Of a stretch of 64,000 bases of DNA, positions 46,181 to 58,994 are shown piece after piece. The stretch is from Torreya grandis (lineage: Eukaryota > Streptophyta > Pinopsida > Cupressales > Taxaceae): the NCBI GenBank assembly GCA_037957365.1, contig JARHVA010000639.1, positions 2,516,001 through 2,580,000 on the forward strand. Direction: 5' to 3'. The translations under genes were made by a program, and so were the position numbers. The number at the start of each line of letters is the position of its first letter. The stretch's first letter is position 1. The notes under the pieces were generated by a model that was given only the letters and a program-made list of their open reading frames with translations, was not told where the DNA came from and did not search any database.

Positions 46181-47359
46181 TGTTAGGTGTGAAGTCACTA
46201 TTTATAGTCACCATTCATGGGTTACATCACTATTCATGGTCACTATTCATATTGATGGGGCATGAAGGTGATGTGGTATGGAGATGATGTGGCATGCAAG
46301 TGATATGGCATGTAGGTGATGTGGCTGATTGATGATGTGGTAAGGTCCCATGAAAAGTTACAAGTGTGATTATGATGATGTGATGGGGAGTGGGTCATAT
46401 CACTCTGCTAAAGGACATGGGTTTTGTCCCTAGCAGTCACATGTGGTTTGTCATGAGGTTCAAACATTAAGAGGTCAAGGTTTGGATTGGATTTTTTGAT
46501 GTGTCCTTGATTCCCATGTGTGGAGATAGTCCAAAGGTGATTGCAACACCTTTTGGACTTGTGTGGTCACATGGAAGAAGAAGACATGAAGATCATTATT
46601 GGTGAGAGATCTTGTCTAAAGTGGATCATCTACTTTCTTGACCCTTGGAGATGAAGACAAGAATAACACCATGGGTGTTTTGTACTCACTTGTGGAAGTG
46701 GGGCATAGGTTTTAGAGTTAGATGGAGGTGGCACATGATCTTGTCTAAAGAAGGATCTCTTTTCATGACTTTTAGTACATGAGGACAACCGCCACTATTG
46801 AGAATCACTATTCACACAAGTGTGATGCATTTTTAGGGTCACATGATGTTACTCTCTCTCTCTTCTCTCTCTTTTATAAATGTTATTTAAGCATGTCTTC
46901 TCCATTGTATTAGTTTATCCCTTGGTGGATCACTCTTGGATCATTGCAAGCTTAGGCTTACATGAATGTAGAGAGGTAGAGTTTGAAGGTTATGTTGCTT
47001 GGCTCACTTAGATGCATTGTATGCTTTGTTGTAAGAATGCATATCCTTGAGGTTAGAGGTTAGATATTGAGGCTTTGTATGCTTCACTCACTTAAGTGAT
47101 TGGTTATGTTAGCACTAAAAGGAGTTATTGAAGGAGATCTTGTAATAGAGGATTTGTTGAAGGAATGAATTATGGAAGTTTCCATTTTCCCCATGGTTTT
47201 TCCTTGCACACTGCAAGGTTTCCATGTACATATTGTGTAATGTGTTCCCTCTTAACTCTCATGTTTTTGTAGCTTGTTTTTATTTTGAATTATTTACTTA
47301 AAATGTAGGTTATAGCTTATTGATCCTAACATGTGGTATTAAAGCTTTTAATCCTAACA
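46181..47359 (+). repeat. Copia-like LTR2
   Basis: TGTTAG at the start, CCTAACA at the end, followed by the TSD CTTCT (47360-47364). Uninterrupted, so it serves as the reference for the broken LTR1. Contains TTATTTAAGCATG near 46883 as the TATA-like box. Confidence 0.85.
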
Positions 47360-48085
47360 CTTCTCAGTCTGCTAGTTCACCTCTAGGATTTTATACCCCA
47401 AATTGTTGCTCCTATAGGACACATGGTTACAATTGAACTAGATAAGTGGATCTCCCCTCACCCTAACAAATGAGTCTATGTGGAGGTTGACCTCTCTAAG
47501 GAGCTGAAGGAGTTCATCTAAATCCAAGTTGGGGAGACCCAATGGTCACAAAAGGTTGTTTATTTCAACCTTCCTAACACTTTTTATTATTATTATTAGG
47601 ATTTAGACCATGACATCAAGGATTGTCCTCATATGGGTCATCCAAATCCTTTTTAGCCACATCCTTAGATCAAAAAGCCTAAAATGATAGACCAAGGTGA
47701 TGGCTGGACCATAGTTCCCCTAAATGGTCATCAAGCCCTAAGCCACAAAACACACCCTAGCCACCACCTCAGGGATATTCTCCTCTAATTATCATGCCCT
47801 TTTAGGGGAATTCTATGTTGCCCCTACCACTCTAGTTCCTTCTAATCCAAAAATCATTTCTATGGATTCTTAAAATATCATGATGCTTGTGGAAAAGTGC
47901 TCTCAACTAGTGGATCATTACCTCGGTGGTCTCATAGCCCACCTTATAGGGGTGTAGACTCTCCTTGGGAGGAGCATGATGCCAAATGTAACTTCATTGT
48001 GGTCTACAAACCAACACAACAACTTTGTAGCGTTAGCAAATTTTGAGGATGGGTAAGGGGAACTTCAAATGGATGACCCTTCCCT
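47360..48085 (+). pseudogene. LINE ORF1, 3' part
   Basis: Continues the frame left at 34104. After the TSD it reads LSLLVHL, stop, DFIPQIVAPIGHMV and later VYVEVDLSKELKEFI and QKVVYFNLPNTF. This is the family's ...IG..lG..i...VEVDLsk.L...i..KVVYf.LP. stretch. The zinc knuckle that should follow reads YYYY-stop-DLDHDIKDC at 47585: both first cysteines have become Tyr while H and the last C stay. ORF1 ends near 48085, where ORF2 starts. Confidence 0.7.
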
Positions 48086-51000
48086 ATGAATGTAATATCA
48101 TGGAATGTTAGGGGTCTTACAGAGTCTACCTATAAATAATATATGGTTGTCACTTATCAGTAGATTGGTTTTATAGATATTTTATGTCTATAGGAAGTCA
48201 AAATATCTAGCTTTCCCCTCCAGACATCTTTATGAAGCATTTGTCTTGACACCACCTAGATCACCACCTTGCATGAGATGAGATGTGGCCACATTTGTAT
48301 TTTAGTTACCCCTAAGGTCCTGACATTATTTCCATGAGGGAGGTTTCATCACATCACATAGTCTGAATTATTCTTGATATTTATGGCCATCCATTTGGCA
48401 TTCTCAACATCTATGCTCCCAATGATGGCCCTGGTCACTCCCTACTTTGGCAATCTTTGGCAAATGGGCTACCTACTACCATGTGTCTTGTATGTGGTGA
48501 CTTTAATATGATTGAACACCCCTAAGATAAAGCTGGGTCCATCCCTATGTGTTGGTGTGTTGGCAAACATGAGGCTTGGTATTATTTCAGAAATAAATGG
48601 GGGATGGAAGACCCTCTCCTTTGGTGGTGAGAAATTAACCCCATATCTTGGTTTATGTGGTCCAACTACCAATATGGGGATCAACATGTGCTCAAATAGA
48701 TCAACCACTTTATTATATTAGAGAAAAATGTTTTTTCCTTTTCAAGCATTAATGGCTAGCTTCTCAATACTTCCATGCTGAGTCACATTGGTATCATCCA
48801 ACTCATCCAATAGATATAGATCCTAGCCCCATAACCCTAATGCACCACCAACAATATTGAGTATTGGAATGAGGCCATTCTATAAACCACCTCTTTCCTC
48901 TACCACCATGGCAAACATTTCACCCAACTTCATAAACACTAAGTAGAGGCCACACTTAAAGAGTTTAAATGGCTCTTTGACTCCCTCATGATTTATCCTT
49001 TCAACATGCAGTTGTAGTGGTTGGCTTCCTACCTCAAACACCAACTCAAGGTGGTAGATATCCATGCATACAGAGGTGCTCATCTCTACATGTAATTGCA
49101 TTGGCTTAAAATTTGTGACAAATCCTCCAAAGAATTATTTAAAGCACTTAAATCCAATCAAGCTCTCTAGAAAATTAATCCCATTCAAGTGGATCAATCT
49201 TGGCTCACCTCCTAGTCTAATATCTCCTTAGCCTTTCTTGAGCATTACAAGTTGGTTTTATAAGCCCAACCTTTCATGACTGAGTAGTCCCAAGCTCTTT
49301 AGAATTGCCTCGATATGGTGCCTCACAAGCTCAATCTAGCTAACCATTGGATTTGTGATTCCCCACTCACCTTGAAGGATATTACATAGGCTTTGAACTA
49401 TATGAGCAATGATAAATCCCCTAGCCCTAATGGCTTCCCTTGAAAAGTTTACAAAGCCACTTAGGAGTTTACTGGTCTTGACTTGCTACAAGTCTACAAA
49501 GAAGACTTATGAAATCATTCTCTTAGACCCATGATTAATCAAGGAAATATTAAATTAATTCCCAAAGATGGAGATCTTGTGCTTCTTACTAGTTAGAGGT
49601 TGATAGCCCTACTCAATGTCTCTTACAATATTCTTGCCAAATCCCTCACCAACCGCATTCAACTCATCCTACTTGCCATTGTTAGACTAGAGAAAACAAT
49701 ATTTATTAGAGGGTGATATATTTTGGATAATATTATTGTAGTCTAGGAGAACATGGCTTGGGTCCACTCCTATCTTCAGGGAACTATTTTTATTAAATTG
49801 GACTTTGAGAAGGCTTATGATAAGATCGAGTGGAAATTTATTATTGCCATGCTCAAGGCTCTTAGTTTTGGCCCCTATTTCATTTATGGAGTGAAAAATT
49901 TACTTCATGATGCCTCAACCTTCCTCATTATCAATGGGCATAAAATTATGGGGATCGAGCTCCAACAGTCTATTCACCAAGGTTATCCCCTTGCTCCAAT
50001 GCTTTATGTGTTATTACTTGAAGCCTTGGGTTACCTCTTGGATTTTAAGGATTCTCAAAGGTTCGTTCATGACATTATTTTGCTTGATCACACTTATTAG
50101 CTCATTAATGGCCACTTTATAGATGACACCTTCCTCATGCTTAAATAATAAGAGGCCACTTTTAATGAAGTTATTCAATGCCTAGACATATTTTGTCTAG
50201 CTTTTGGCTCTAGCCTTTAATAGAGGAAAACCCAATGTTTTCATCAAAGTATGATGCCTATGCCTGAGTGGCTAAGGAATTTTAATTCATAGTGGATGGG
50301 GGGATAATTAAAGCTCTTGGTCATCCCTTTCACTTTTGATAGCTCATCGGTCGAGATTTGGCAATATGTCCTCAACATAAATGAAAGGAAGATTGCGTAT
50401 TAGATCACCAAAACCCTATTTCTAGTGGGAAAGTTCTAGATTTGCACCAAGATCTTGTCTATCACACATGTTTATTATTCCTCTTCTTGGGCTCCCTCCA
50501 AATATTTTTATGATAGTCTACCCAAGCTTATTATACATTTACTCTAGGCTAATTCAAATAGGGCTTAAGGATTTCATCGGGTGGCCTGGGAAATTTATTG
50601 CCTCCCTTGTGATAAAGGTGGCATGGGCATCATTGACGCCTATAGGCAAAGTATGGACTTGTGTGATAAGTGGGTTGTTTAAGATATTGAGGGTAATAAA
50701 TCTTGGAAAATTATTCTTTGACATTATATCTCTTCAAGCTCTCCCTATGGTAAATGAGTTGGCAGAATATCAACTTTCAATCCCTCCTCATCACTACTAT
50801 ACCCGTTCAGATTACTAGCTCCTTTCAAGTCAAAAGTATATGGAAGAATTTCATAGTAGTCAAACCCCACTTGAAGTGGGTAAGGTATGGATTTCACACA
50901 TGGTTATCTTTTAATGACCATAACTTATGGTGGTCTCATATTTTCACTAATTCTTCTATTCCCCTAGCTAAATTACCTGGTATTAAACCTCTATGACTAT

Positions 51001-52170
51001 TTCACAAAGGGATTCACATCAAAAAACTAAATTTAATGGCCTAATTTAAAAATCAAGTTTCAATTAAATAATGTGGACTTACCTTCCAACCTTTGTATTC
51101 AAAAATTAATCATTGATGTTATGCTATATAAGCTTGGCCTGCAGTCTTCTAGGACCTGGTGGAAAGATTGGAGGTCGAACCATGATACACACTTTAAAAT
51201 ATACTCTCTTGAGCTTATTTACTAAGTGATGAGTCAATTATCTCTATATTTTGGTAATCTCAGCATGTACTAGGGCCTCTAGTCCTCTCCTAGGACTTGG
51301 CTCACTATCTGGATCGTGTGTGACACCTTGGCCTGGATCCCAAGATGGGTCATTTTTTGTGGTGTTTAATTTACCAAGGACCCCCCCATGGTGAGAGGCT
51401 ACTCCACCTTCACATTACCCAAACCTTTTATCTAAATTACAAATGACCATAATCTTTTAAACATTTGTTTTGGCTTTGCCCTAAAGCTTAGTCTGCCTAG
51501 TGATGGATTCATTTGTTATTCCAACCTCAATACCCTGAGCCTTTCTCTTGGCATCATGAACTTTTTGGGGATTTTTCTAATTGGACAAACTTTATTACCT
51601 TTCAATGGAAATTATTTCATTCTATCATCCTCTTTTATGTTTGGAAAGCCAAGAATAATATTATTTCTAATTATGAGGCTTGTGGAATTTCTTTTTTATT
51701 AATGAAAAGGTTATTTTCATTTTCATTGGTTATTTATATATTCAAGCACAAGTTGAGAAGATGGCACTGGACCTCTACCACTTGTAGGATCTCCTTGACC
51801 ACTAGGGGAGTGCCCCTTGCACAATGAGTAGAGTTCCACCAGATGTCTTTCCCTTTAATCCACTGCCACCTCCTCCTAAGAGGCTTATAATTAGATGTCA
51901 GTCATAAAGAAGGGGCCACTTTTCTCCTCACCCTCCCCTAGGGGATGGTTGGAGTTCTCATGTAAAGTCTGATGTTGGTCCTTCACAATGATCTCTAGTG
52001 AGCATTATTATTCATGCATAACCCACTAATAGTTGGCTTATCACTATTCATGATGACCCCCTAGATGGTTGGGATGCTTCAGAGATTCTTGACATGGAAC
52101 CGCATGCTTGGTCAGTGCTTCCCAAGGATGATCCTCTACCTCCAACTCTTGGGGTAGTGACTTGTGCTTA
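48086..52170 (+). pseudogene. LINE ORF2: endonuclease-reverse transcriptase relic
   Basis: ATG at 48086 opens MNVISWNVRGL, the start of an APE-type endonuclease. Next come L-stop-EVKI (QE with Q lost), NIYAPND and CGDFNMIEHP. The RT runs from about 49550 to 50400: SLTNRIQ, IFIKLDFEKAYDKIEWKF (49786 onward), LLHDASTFLIINGHKI, QGYPLAPMLYVLLLEAL and FIDDTFL, the catalytic D-D being intact. The C-terminal part has a GMGI-D-Y-type block near 50620 and VWKAKNNIIS near 51640, typical after the RT in plant L1 elements. Many stops and frame changes. Four kilobases is the usual ORF2 length. Confidence 0.85.
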
Positions 52171-52335
52171 ATGTTCTAATGGTTGGTTATTTTTAGTTTC
52201 TTTCATTGTGCCTTGGCCAACTATTTTTTCTATTTTGAGCCAATTTTGTCCTCCAACATGCAGTTTGAGCTGTGATTTGTCCAGCTACATTACTTTGTAA
52301 CCTTTTGTAATTATAAATTTTTATTTAATATAACA
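52171..52335 (+). other. LINE 3' untranslated end
   Basis: Text ends TTTTGTAATTATAAATTTTTATTTAATATAA with no long poly(A). Plant LINE tails are often short A/T-rich. Exact 3' border and TSD were not resolved. Confidence 0.45.
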
Positions 52336-53925
<1,590 letters not shown>

Positions 53926-53929
53926 CCCT

Positions 53930-54540
53930 GGTCAATGATGTAGCTTAAGTACTATATCAATATAATGCCAAAGTAGAATATGCAACTTGTGTCTATGCAA
54001 GGTGTCTAAGACACACGAGATGTGATCCACATGTTCCTCCCAAGTCTTGTTGAAGGTGAGGATGTCATAAAAGTATATAAAGATTAATGATTTGAGAAAG
54101 GGCATGATTATATCATCCATCAAGTGCATGAATTTTGTTAGCACATTGCTCAAGCTGAAAGGTATAACCAATCATTTATATAATATTTTCCATGTTTTAA
54201 AAGATGTCTTCTGGATGGATTGAAACTTGGTGGTAACTTGACTTCAGGGAAAACTTGGTGAAGTATTGTGCACCTCAAAGCTATTAAAAAAGGACATCAA
54301 TTAGATATAATGGGTAGTGATGCTTCACCATGATTTTATTGAGTGCACAATTGTCTATACAAAGATTCTAAGAACCATCCTTCTTAGGTACAAGGACTAC
54401 TTGACTCTTGTAAGGAGAAGATCTAGGATTTATTTTACCTTGATCAAGGAGGTCTTATATTTAGTTCCAAAATCCATCATTCTCCCAAACAATTATGTGA
54501 TACATAGGAATATATGGAAGAGGAGATCTTAGATCCAAAT
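53930..54540 (-). pseudogene. Isolated chromovirus-like RT relic
   Basis: Minus strand from 54540 down reads SQVVLVPKKDGS, LCIDNCALNKIMVKHHYPL, KFSLKSSYHQVSIHPEDIF and then, in 53932-54171, IPFSLSNVLTKFMHLMDDII, MPFLKSLIFIYFYDILTFNK and TWEEHVDHISCVLDTLHRHKL. These are RT blocks of chromovirus-like gypsy elements. The catalytic YFDD reads YFYD, so the first Asp has become Tyr (GAT to TAT). No RNase H, integrase, gag or LTR nearby, hence a truncated fragment. Confidence 0.75.
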
Positions 54541-54544
54541 TTAT

Positions 54545-56480
54545 TTGGTGTTTTACTGCATATGATGTCAAAAGAGCTTCAGGCTCTCTGAAGGCTTTGT
54601 TGTGATGATCAATTAATATTGATATCATAAGATGATTGTCTTAAGTGCATTACCATCCCTATTTTATTTCTCATATAGGCATCTCAGGATAAACCATGAT
54701 AAACATGAACTTCTACATGTGTGAGACAAGTTTATGACAAAATTTCATAGAGATAAAGCTGAATTTGGTCATTGGAGCTAACTCTAAGAGGTTGGAGAAT
54801 AAATATTTTGTGCATATATTCATGTTATGGTTTAGATTGATATTTTTAGACACATAGATTAACATTGTTTTTCTAAAATAATACACTTGTTACAACTCCT
54901 TATACACACTTAACTTATGTCTAATTCTATAATCTTTGACTACCATTCCTTCACTTCTATGTGGATGACTTATTTCTCCAAGAAACTAATGATAAAAAAA
55001 TGTACGTATTTATCATTCCAAATAGATCAAGCTTACCCTTTAACTAATTTACACTTCCAAATTAGTTGTCTTTGCCCCTTAGACAAGGTTACTCTTTTAG
55101 GACAATCATGCCTACCAATAATGTCTAAAATCCACTGACTGTGTTGTTCCACTAAATAACGGTTATTTTTTCAAACTCAAACATATGTAATAGGTCGTAT
55201 CACATGTTTAATAATCCCCATATAAAGTAATTTCATGTTTATCACTATAAATCCATATTTTTAAACCATTTTTTCATGAGAGGCTCATATAACTTAAAAT
55301 CACCAGAACATCTAATAACACATTAAGAGGAAAACATCTATCCATCCCAATTATGAGTCCACATAGCCTTAGTAGCCATGAAAAAGGTATAAATACATCT
55401 CCAAGGTCATAGGTCATTTTTGAATCACTTAATCACACTAGGATTGCATCAACATATAACAATACATCAGTATTTCACACATACCACCATATCATGGGAG
55501 AAATACATAGAGTTTGATCCCTATTTTGAGTATTAGTATGTAGGTATCACTCAACAAGGAGTTTTGAGGCCAAACACAACTTTAAATACTAACCTTTTTT
55601 TCCAATTTATTATATTTTGTCCTCATAACCTCTTTAGCCAGGGTTCTAAGTGAAAAAGAAGGCACACAATGGCTTCTATAGTGAATCATCTAGATCTGAT
55701 CACACATACAAAGGCAACAAGAAAAAGTTCATAGGTCCAAAATTTCACAAATTGATAAAAACCTATTGGACGTTGGTACACCCTAAGGACACCATCATGG
55801 GATGATCCTATCTTGTTATAGTGGCATTGTCCTAGATTCAAGCAAATCCCTGTTCCTAATTCAAAATATCATCATCTAGTTACACAATTAGTTTCATAGT
55901 TGCACTTATAGTCCAAAGTATCTTATTTATAATAAGTTTTTATTATTTGGTATTTTCCCCTTTTATCATATTTCCAACTTTAGCAAGTTCTAAACTAGTT
56001 TGTATCATTTATTTCATATCTTTAACATTCTAATTTGCATCTCTCTATTTCCTAATTTTTTATAAAACATATTGGTGAACTTATAATTAGGATTTAACAT
56101 CTCTCTATTTTCCAATTTTTAATAAAAGATATTAGTGAACTCATCTATCATTGAATATTACAAATCCCTAACTATAGATGTTGTTATGGTTTATTTCATT
56201 CTTTTTGTTGTTTCCCATTATTGTCTTAGGTTTTTTAGATTTGGTAAATTCTTTATTAATAACAATCTTCTAAATTTCTATTTAATACATAGTGCAATCT
56301 AAGAAAATTGTTTCTACTTATCTTAGAATAACTATTAGGTTAAGTGATACTCAAGTTAGGCATTTTCAGATTTCCATTCATAACACCATAAAGGTTGAGT
56401 TAGTTAATAGATTATATGACACAAATAAAAAAATAATTAAAGGGATACCTTGTCAAGAATAAAGATATGAAAGATGTTTT
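54545..56480. other. No recognised gene
   Basis: AT-rich, no motif found on either strand, no tandem repeat. ORF 54917-55138 has no recognisable content. Could include the lost left end of the gypsy relic that follows. Confidence 0.35.
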
Positions 56481-56499
56481 TATAAAAATTATTAGAGAA

Positions 56500-57760
56500 G
56501 AAATGAAGAAAACATCCAAAGGCCAATCGTCTTATACTTCTAATGCTATGAATTCTTTATGTTTCTCTACACCATTAAATATAAACTTTATGCCAACATC
56601 TACCATGGGTGAAACCAAAGGATTTGAATAGATTAATATTCCAATTCCTACTCAATCATTTGTGACACCACCTTTTGTTAGCACACATTCTAGGTTTGAT
56701 GTACAATTCCTTATGCAAAAGGTTTTAGCCCTGCAAACTATGGTATTACAATTGGAATAACGTGATTCAAATCATAATCATATAATTTATTCATAGAATT
56801 TATTGCATACACCATTGGTTCAAAACATTTCTTCATATCCTTTGCCAACCAATTTTGTGGCACCTAAGCTTACATTGTATGATGGAAAAGGTGACCTTGA
56901 ACAATATTTGAGAGTGTTTCACACATGTTTGGACTATGCATCCAACATTAGGTTGACCAATTTATTTCCCATAAGCTTAAAATAATATGAATTAATATGG
57001 TTCTATGATTTACTACATCAGTCTCTTCTTGCATTCAACCCTTTGGTAGATTTTTTCCTTGAACATTTCTCAATCAATATCAGTGAAAATATTTCATACA
57101 CCCAGATTACTCAACTCAAACAAAAATCTAATGAGTCTATCATAAAATTTAAGACCATGCTTTCCAAGATGATAAATCATATGGTAGATACTGAATTTTA
57201 AGACATCTTCAAACAAATTTTACTTACACCTCTACATGAATCTATTATGTTTAAGAAGTTTCTATCATTCATGGATTTGTGTCATACAATCAAGGAAAGA
57301 GAGATCAAGTTGTTGGAAATGAACAAACTTAAGTATTCAACAAACCAAGTTTATAATTCTCATGATAAGAATATGAGTAATCCACTATATAAGATGCAAC
57401 CGTTTTAACATAAGAGTGATCAAAAGGCAATAATGAATGTAGTTTCACAACCTACTTGTGTATTGTATTATCAATTCCTCCTAGTATACAATTTACCAAT
57501 TTACTAGAAGATCCCTACAAGGTATTTAAAAATTTATTAGAATGTAACATCATATCACTCACTCTCATTAAAGAGGTTGATATGAACAAACATCTTATAA
57601 AAGTGTTTGATTAGAATACATATTTTGATTATCATCGATCAAAAGGGCATTTTACTACTAGATGTATCAGTTTTGTATATAAGATCCAAGATTTGATATA
57701 TGAGAACATCCGTGATGAGAGTGTACCTAATGAAAGTGTACAACCATAACCAATCAAGAG
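56500..57760 (+). pseudogene. Gag relic of a second Tat-like gag-protease element
   Basis: 56803-56985 reads PLVQNISSYPLPTNFVAPK and LTLYDGKGDLEQYLRVFHTC. This is the capsid start shared with the minus-strand gag at 6200-7522, which has PLPPGFVQPKITLYDGKG. It continues NPLVDFFLEHFSINIS, ITQLKQKSNESIIKFKTML, LLTPLHESIMFKKFLSF and LCHTIKEREIKL. A zinc-knuckle-like motif near 57615-57665 reads TYFDYHRSKGHFTTRC then YKIQDLI, lacking the first Cys. Several stops and a frameshift. The similarity suggests one family in both orientations. Confidence 0.7.
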
Positions 57761-57829
57761 TAGAATAATGAATATATTCATAGATCCTTTTCAAAAGAAT
57801 ACAATCAAGAAACAACATATAAATCAGAG

Positions 57830-58760
57830 ATGCATTACACATATAATGCACATCTTCCATTAGTTTCTTATCATCCTCAAACTAAGGCTCAACATCCTTT
57901 GAATGACATCATTAGTACATATCATACCTCAATTGTGTTTATACCACCAATAAGGTTTGTAGAGAATGACATAGTCAATGATTATTTTGATTTTCATTAT
58001 TTGTTCATTCGAGTTTCTATTGATCATTAGCCTATACAGAGTGTCATGGTTGGTAATGGTTCAAGTGTGAATATGTGCACTATCACACGTATCTCTCATC
58101 TTAGATACATAGATCAAGATAATATTCCAATAAAAATAGTAATCAAGGGATTTGATGGTTATATTTAGAGTTCCATTGGTGAAATCATATTCCCAATATA
58201 GGTTGGTCAACACATGTGGCCACCAAGTTTACAGTAGTACCTACTGCAAGGGTATTCTACATGTTATTAGGACATCCTTGGATTCAACAACTTTAAAAAG
58301 ATCCTTACATAATATAAAAATTATTAAAATACATTTTTGATGATGAGGTTATCACATTTCATGGTATTCCATATGAATACCCCCTACGACCAAAGGTTTT
58401 TATTCCTACATAAAAAATTACAACTGGGCAACCTAAAAAGGTTCAACCCACTAAGAACATTCAGAAGCAAGACTTGGTACATTATCCATGGAGAGACCTA
58501 TCCTCAAAAGACCACTTAATCAAAGATTTGTCACAGATTCTAGAGAGCCACTCTCTATTCCATCATGTCCTAGATTGGTACTATAAGGCATTAATAGTGT
58601 TCCACAAAAGACACAAATACAAAGTTCTTACACTACAAGATGGGTTCTATAAAGTCCTAGAGTTAATCATGATAACACATACACAATATATTATAGATTA
58701 TTATCATGATCATAATACTTATGTTTCTAAGCTAGATCAATTTTAAGATTTAGAGTTGGG
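57830..58760 (+). pseudogene. Protease and linker relic following gag
   Basis: Reads FVENDIVNDYFDFHYLFIRV, then VMVGNGSSVNMCTITRISHL, where the catalytic D of the D-x-G-S protease motif is Gly. It continues IKGFDGYI, SSIGEIIFPI and, in another frame, a Y-LL-GHPWIQ-like joint near 58255-58295. These mirror the 5480-6050 relic. The linker frames (58337-58519, 58474-58746) continue to about 58750 and then stop; no RT follows, so this copy too lacks pol beyond protease. No LTRs recognised. Confidence 0.6.
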
Positions 58761-58889
58761 AACAATTACTTCATAGTGGCACGATACTTTCCATTTGTGA
58801 GAGGTAATCCTTCCAATGCTAGATACATGACCTATTGATTATGAGGCTCTCATGAGAGTCATTGGTTAGTATGTTCCTTTTTCATTTTT

Positions 58890-58949
58890 CACACACACAC
58901 ACACACACACACATATACATATGCATATGTATGTATATATATGTATGTG

Positions 58950-58992
<43 letters not shown>
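58890..58992. repeat. Compound microsatellite: CA, TA-rich palindrome, CA
   Basis: A CA run (58890-58912), then a TATACATATGCATATGTATG-type stretch with the palindrome ACATATGCATATGT, then TATATATATGTATGTG and a second CA run (58953-58992). Confidence 0.95.

Positions 58993-58994
<2 letters not shown>

Larger units (their letters stand above)
34105..47359 (+). mobile_element. Copia-like LTR element, internally deleted, carrying a nested element
   Basis: Starts TGTTAG and ends CCTAACA; LTR2 is 46181-47359 (1,179 bp). LTR1 starts at 34105 and ends at 44428 but is split by the element at 34922-43544 and enlarged by an inverted duplication. The TSD CTTCT is perfect. After LTR1 comes TTGGTATCAAAGCC, a tRNA-iMet primer site with one G to A change, and before LTR2 a purine tract AAATGGGAGCA. 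The interior (44429-46180, 1.75 kb) holds only degraded gag-like and RNase H-tail-like pieces. Without the nested element it is about 4.6 kb. Confidence 0.85.
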
